Shown piece by piece: positions 60,506 to 64,000 of a stretch of 64,000 nt of DNA. The notes below the pieces were generated by a model. It ran no database searches. It was not told where the DNA came from and saw only the letters and a program-made list of their open reading frames with translations. The stretch is from assembly GCA_036852015.1 (NCBI GenBank), contig JAANDG010000481.1, positions 1-64,000 of the forward strand, given 5' to 3'. This DNA is from Pelodera strongyloides (Eukaryota; Nematoda; Chromadorea; Rhabditida; Rhabditidae). Position 1 is the first letter of the stretch, and the number at the start of each line of letters is the position of its first letter. A program made the translations under genes and the position numbers.

Positions 60506-61049
60506 GTGCAAGAGACAAGGGACCACTCTACAGATGAATATAGGCCATTTGTTCGATTCGGAATATGGCTCACCGAGTCGGCGAGAGAATACCTGAATAT
60601 AAGAGAATCGGATACACATAGAGATGAGAAGTGTTCATTTTCGAGAGAGCCCAGAAACATCTATATATTCGGTTCTCCCGGAAAGTCAAAAAGGACACGT
60701 TTTCATATGGAAAACCTGCACTTGTTGGTCTTGCTTTGGTCCACAAATTTTTTTAGAACTTTGTGTGTCACTTAGAATAACATGCACTTTAGATACAATA
60801 GAAAACAATTAACAAAAATACAATAGTTAGGATATATATATAAAAAGTTTCAAATTGAGTATGTTTTTGGAATTTAGGGATTTATTAGCGTACCTCGTTT
60901 AGACGAAAATTGATGCCACCGGGGGTTATGTCATCAAAGAATGGTCAGCCTATTATTATGTTCCACCAGCACATTTTGTTATTATCGTATATAGAAAGTG
61001 TATTTGCCTTCTGCGTACTTTTGTGGAACTTTTGGAAGAGCCTTGCTAA
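60506..61049 (+). CDS. Possible exons of an unrecognised gene
   Basis: Two weakly supported coding-like stretches on the plus strand. First, an open frame from 60506 with protein-like composition (TDEYRPFVRFGIWL, REYLNIRESDTHRDEK) to a stop at 60775. Second, after the acceptor CGTTTAG, 49 codons at 60903-61049 starting TKIDATGGYVIKEWS and ending LLEEPC-stop. No clear donor joins them, so they may not be one gene. Treat as leads only. Confidence 0.25.
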
Positions 61050-61369
61050 TAACAGCCGGAATCTTATTCCGAGTGAACTTACTTATATTGTGAAAATAGT
61101 TGAGTGCCGCATGACCCAATAGGGTTTATTTGTTTACTTAAATAAATAGATGACGTTTATTTCAATATCTCACTGATATGATGGAGACTGAACAGGAAAT
61201 GTTCGAGCTTGCATTTTTATTTATTTTGCTCCTAGATGCACGTCATGCCTTAACTAGATAAAGAATAATTAGAGGTTACAGCTATTTTTGACCATTCTCT
61301 CTATGTAAGAGCGCTATTTATTTGGATTTTCGCCCACCCTCTGCAGGCTCTAGCTTTTCCACGTATTAA

Positions 61370-61532
61370 AGCGAAATAACGGCCGGTTTTAGAAACGCAT
61401 CGTGAAAAATTCAATTCTTATGTATTTATGCCAATTTGCTCGAGTTTAGCTCGATTTTTTATTCTAATTTATGTTTATTTGCATAGGCTGCATAAGAATG
61501 TTGGTGTACTCAATGTGTTTCAAAATTTCGCT
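61370..61532. mobile_element. TTAA MITE of the GCGAAATA family
   Basis: TTAA at 61366-61369 and 61533-61536. Left GCGAAATAACGGCCGG; the right arm is shortened (CAAAATTTCGCT). Shares GAAACGCATCGTG and CTCGAGTTTAGCTCG with 13312, 27803 and 37747. Confidence 0.8.
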
Positions 61533-61789
61533 TTAACTCGACGGCGAAGCTTCACTAAATGAGCAGTTCCGCAAAAAGAGTATACTTTACCTTGAATCTT
61601 GAACTTACTTTAGAGATGAAAGCACAGTAATCTAATATCTATTCAAGCTTGTTTCTTTTGCGTAACTTGTCTGCAACTTTCTAATTAGTTCACTTAATTT
61701 TCATGCACAGCCTTTCTGAAAACGATGCATTTAATTAAATATGTTTTTACAGAAATGACGTAGAAAATGTTCTTTCGAGAAATGTTTAA

Positions 61790-62491
61790 AGGATGAGGCT
61801 CACGAGAATGAAGTGCTCAAATAGTTTCCTTTTATCGAAGGATAATGGGTTTATTTTCCAAAAAAGAAGTCTTATAAGGTTCAGCACTTTAGTTTGGAGG
61901 AATTAATTAATCTAAGAACTTGAAGTCAAATAAAATAACCTATCGTATGCAAGGTAGACTTCAAAGCTAAACATGCAAATTTACAAGTCATTTTGAAAGC
62001 CAGCACAAAATTTGCATGCCCACTATGGAAATCAACTATTTTTTACGATTTAAAGCGAATATGTAGGCACTCAAAATGAGCAAAAAAAAGCGAAACTAGC
62101 GTTTCCATACCAGACGTTAATTTAAATAGGCGACTGAATATGTAAATACGAAATTGGAATGCGCTGCATCTTGAATCTTGCTATTTGCCGATTTAAACTG
62201 AAATTTATTCAATCGGACCCAAATTTATGCAAGGGTTCCGAATTAGCGTTTACTATGGAAAAGGCGAGCTTTGTAATTGATTTTCTTTTAAGTGGGTAAT
62301 TGTAGACAACTTTTGTTATTGTTTCCTTAATGGGCAACACGCATTCTATTAATACAGCTTAACTTCAAAAAGGGCCTACATATTCCCTTTAAAAGCTTTT
62401 GCATTGTAAAGCATGTCTTTCGGAACTTAATACCATCATCTTTCGATAAAAGGTAACCATTCGAGCACTTCATTCTCGTGAGCCTCCTCCT
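61790..62491. mobile_element. TTAA MITE (AGGATGAGGCTCACGAG) containing another MITE
   Basis: TTAA at 61786-61789 and 62492-62495. Ends AGGATGAGGCTCACGAGAAT / ATTCTCGTGAGCCTCCTCCT. A 335-bp TTAA MITE (62054-62388) is inserted in it. Confidence 0.88.
62054..62388. mobile_element. 335-bp TTAA MITE, copy 2
   Basis: Matches 31402-31736 at the same length with about three differences. TTAA at 62050-62053 and 62389-62392. Confidence 0.92.
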
Positions 62492-62495
62492 TTAA

Positions 62496-63198
62496 TGAAA
62501 ACCAACTTACTTCTATTTTTAGTGTCATCCACCATTTACAACGACCGGTTATTGTAGTAGCGTACGCAAATACTGCGCGACACTGCGCTTATTTTTAGTC
62601 TAATTATATATTACCAGTCGGCTCACGCCGCCTGAGGCGACTTACATGGAAATATGATTGGTTTAGCATGGGCATACTTATATACAAAGTTTCAAACGTA
62701 TCATAAGAAATTCACATAATAGGAAACAAATGCATACTTCGATATTGAGCTGCGACACTCTTTTTATACCCGAAGTCGAAAATTTGCATTTCCGTAACGC
62801 ACATCCGTATGCAAATTACGCTACAGTTACTCTTTTATATAATAAGATATTCAATTGATTACACCTACAACATATGGGAATGATAATGTCCAACATTATT
62901 TTCGAAAACCGGGCTTTAGTTCGCTTTAGCCAGTTCCTTGTCTCCATGTGTTTTTGCACCATTTCATGTTTATTTTTCCTTTTCTATCAATCATTTTTCT
63001 TTTTCCCGAGAATATGGGAAACAAAATGTTGACTTCCCTGGAAAATTGGTCGGTGTGAGCTTTCTATGCTTCAGTCAGTAGTGGTTTTAGGAACTGCTTC
63101 ATCGATGATGAAGATCATAGCGTGTATTTAAATTTATGATCTCTCTCTCTTTATCTCACTCTCTCTTCATCTCTCTCTATCTATCTATCTATCTCTCT

Positions 63199-63246
<48 letters not shown>

Positions 63247-64000
63247 ATCTATGTCTCTTTCTCTCTCTCCATCTCTCTCTCCATCTCTCTCTCTCTCCAT
63301 CTCTCTCTCATTACCTCCCTCTCTTAATCTCTCCGTCTCTCGTTCTCTCCTTCGATATTTCTCTCTACTTCAACTGTCTCTGCCCGTGCCGTCGCGTGTA
63401 TTCTGAATTCTTATTCTATCGGGGGTCAAGATTTAGATAAAAATTAGACAGCTTCCCGCACTTTTGCTTATCTAGTACACTTTATACACCTCTCTCAAAT
63501 TCGTATTGTGTCCCACTGATAAAATATTTGCAAATTTTTGCACGCATTTTTCAGAGAAAATGGTTGAACACTGCATGAATATCTCGGCTAGTGCTGACGC
63601 AATAATAAAGATTTCCCCCCTTCCGAATCTTTTCTAATTCAGTTTGAAAGTAATCTTACAAGTATCCAATTTGTTTAGAAATATTTTTTATTTTCTTTTC
63701 AAGACATTTTCCTTCGGTCTCATTCGTCATCTCTAGTGCAACCTAAACTGAATGCCAGTTCTATCATACTCTCATACATAGTTGAGGAGAGGCCGTAAGA
63801 ATATATTTATTCGTTGGTACACTCAGTTTGAAGGTGTTATTTTGAAGCCCCTGGGACCTTGCAGTGGGAAATTGGTACCATAGGCGAGTATGAAAAATTT
63901 AGTCTTGATTTAGTTCATAAGTTGGAGAACATTCATACGCACTGAAAACTAGGAAATTAACTACGGTATAGCAGAAGTATGGATGACAGCGACAGAGCAT
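62496..64000. other. Repeats and unassigned DNA to the right edge
   Basis: Around 62540-62935 degenerate palindromic MITE halves are seen (GACCGGTTATTGTAGTAGCG, GAAAACCGGGCTTTAG). 63136-63345 is a (CT)n microsatellite. An acceptor at 63554 followed by about 27 open codons (MVEHCMNISASADAIIK) and a start-like ATGGATGACAGCGACAG at 63981 are too short to call. Confidence 0.5.
63136..63345. repeat. (CT)n microsatellite
   Basis: Long CTCTCT tract with a short CTAT run near 63178. The ORF across it is an artefact. Confidence 0.95.

Noticed and set aside
63136..63327. 63-codon Ser/Leu ORF
   Set aside because: It is translation of a (CT)n microsatellite.

Overview
The window looks like nuclear DNA of an invertebrate animal. 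It is AT-rich, protein genes are split into many short exons with GT-AG introns, and the introns are packed with small inverted-repeat transposons. It also holds a Penelope-like retroelement, a tRNA-derived SINE and microsatellites. The phylum cannot be fixed from the sequence. No bacterial gene organisation, operon or CRISPR array is present. All gene models were assembled by eye from splice signals and reading-frame continuity; nothing was searched against a database.

Layout. 1-4750: a broken Penelope-like reverse transcriptase cut in two by a 3.04-kb hAT-like element with an 8-bp target duplication, followed by a candidate hammerhead ribozyme. 5003-6024: a 0.38-kb sequence present twice in direct orientation. 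6236-27367 (+): a SET-domain gene of the SUV39/G9a kind. Its first two exons are separated from the rest by a 12.9-kb intron, which contains a complete antisense gene at 7816-17354 (-) for an OS-9-type ER lectin. 28899-32113 (-): an unrecognised membrane protein with a charged tail. 33455-37474 (-): an unrecognised secreted Cys-rich protein with a Thr/Pro/Lys-rich linker. 39182-50981 (+): a complete 33-exon UDP-glucose:glycoprotein glucosyltransferase (UGGT) ending in an HSEL ER-retrieval signal. 53290-58920 (+): a small tentative gene with an in-frame TGA. 59000-64000: mostly repeats, with weak exon candidates.

Function. OS-9 and UGGT are the two best-supported genes. Both act in ER glycoprotein quality control: UGGT re-glucosylates misfolded glycoproteins for another folding cycle, and OS-9 delivers terminally misfolded ones to ER-associated degradation. 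They lie 22 kb apart on opposite strands. The SET protein is probably chromatin-associated and is unrelated.

Mobile DNA. More than a dozen short palindromic elements share TTAA target sites and ends beginning AGGG, AGCG or AGGA, which fits T2/Kolobok-type MITEs. Several are nested, two 335-bp copies are about 99 percent identical, and some lie 13-25 bp from splice sites of UGGT and its neighbours. Other repeats are Harbinger-like MITEs with TTA flanks, a 3.25-kb composite element with inverted arms and TG...CA ends, and an unusual intronic array of alternating CTACCCC and GGGGTAG blocks.
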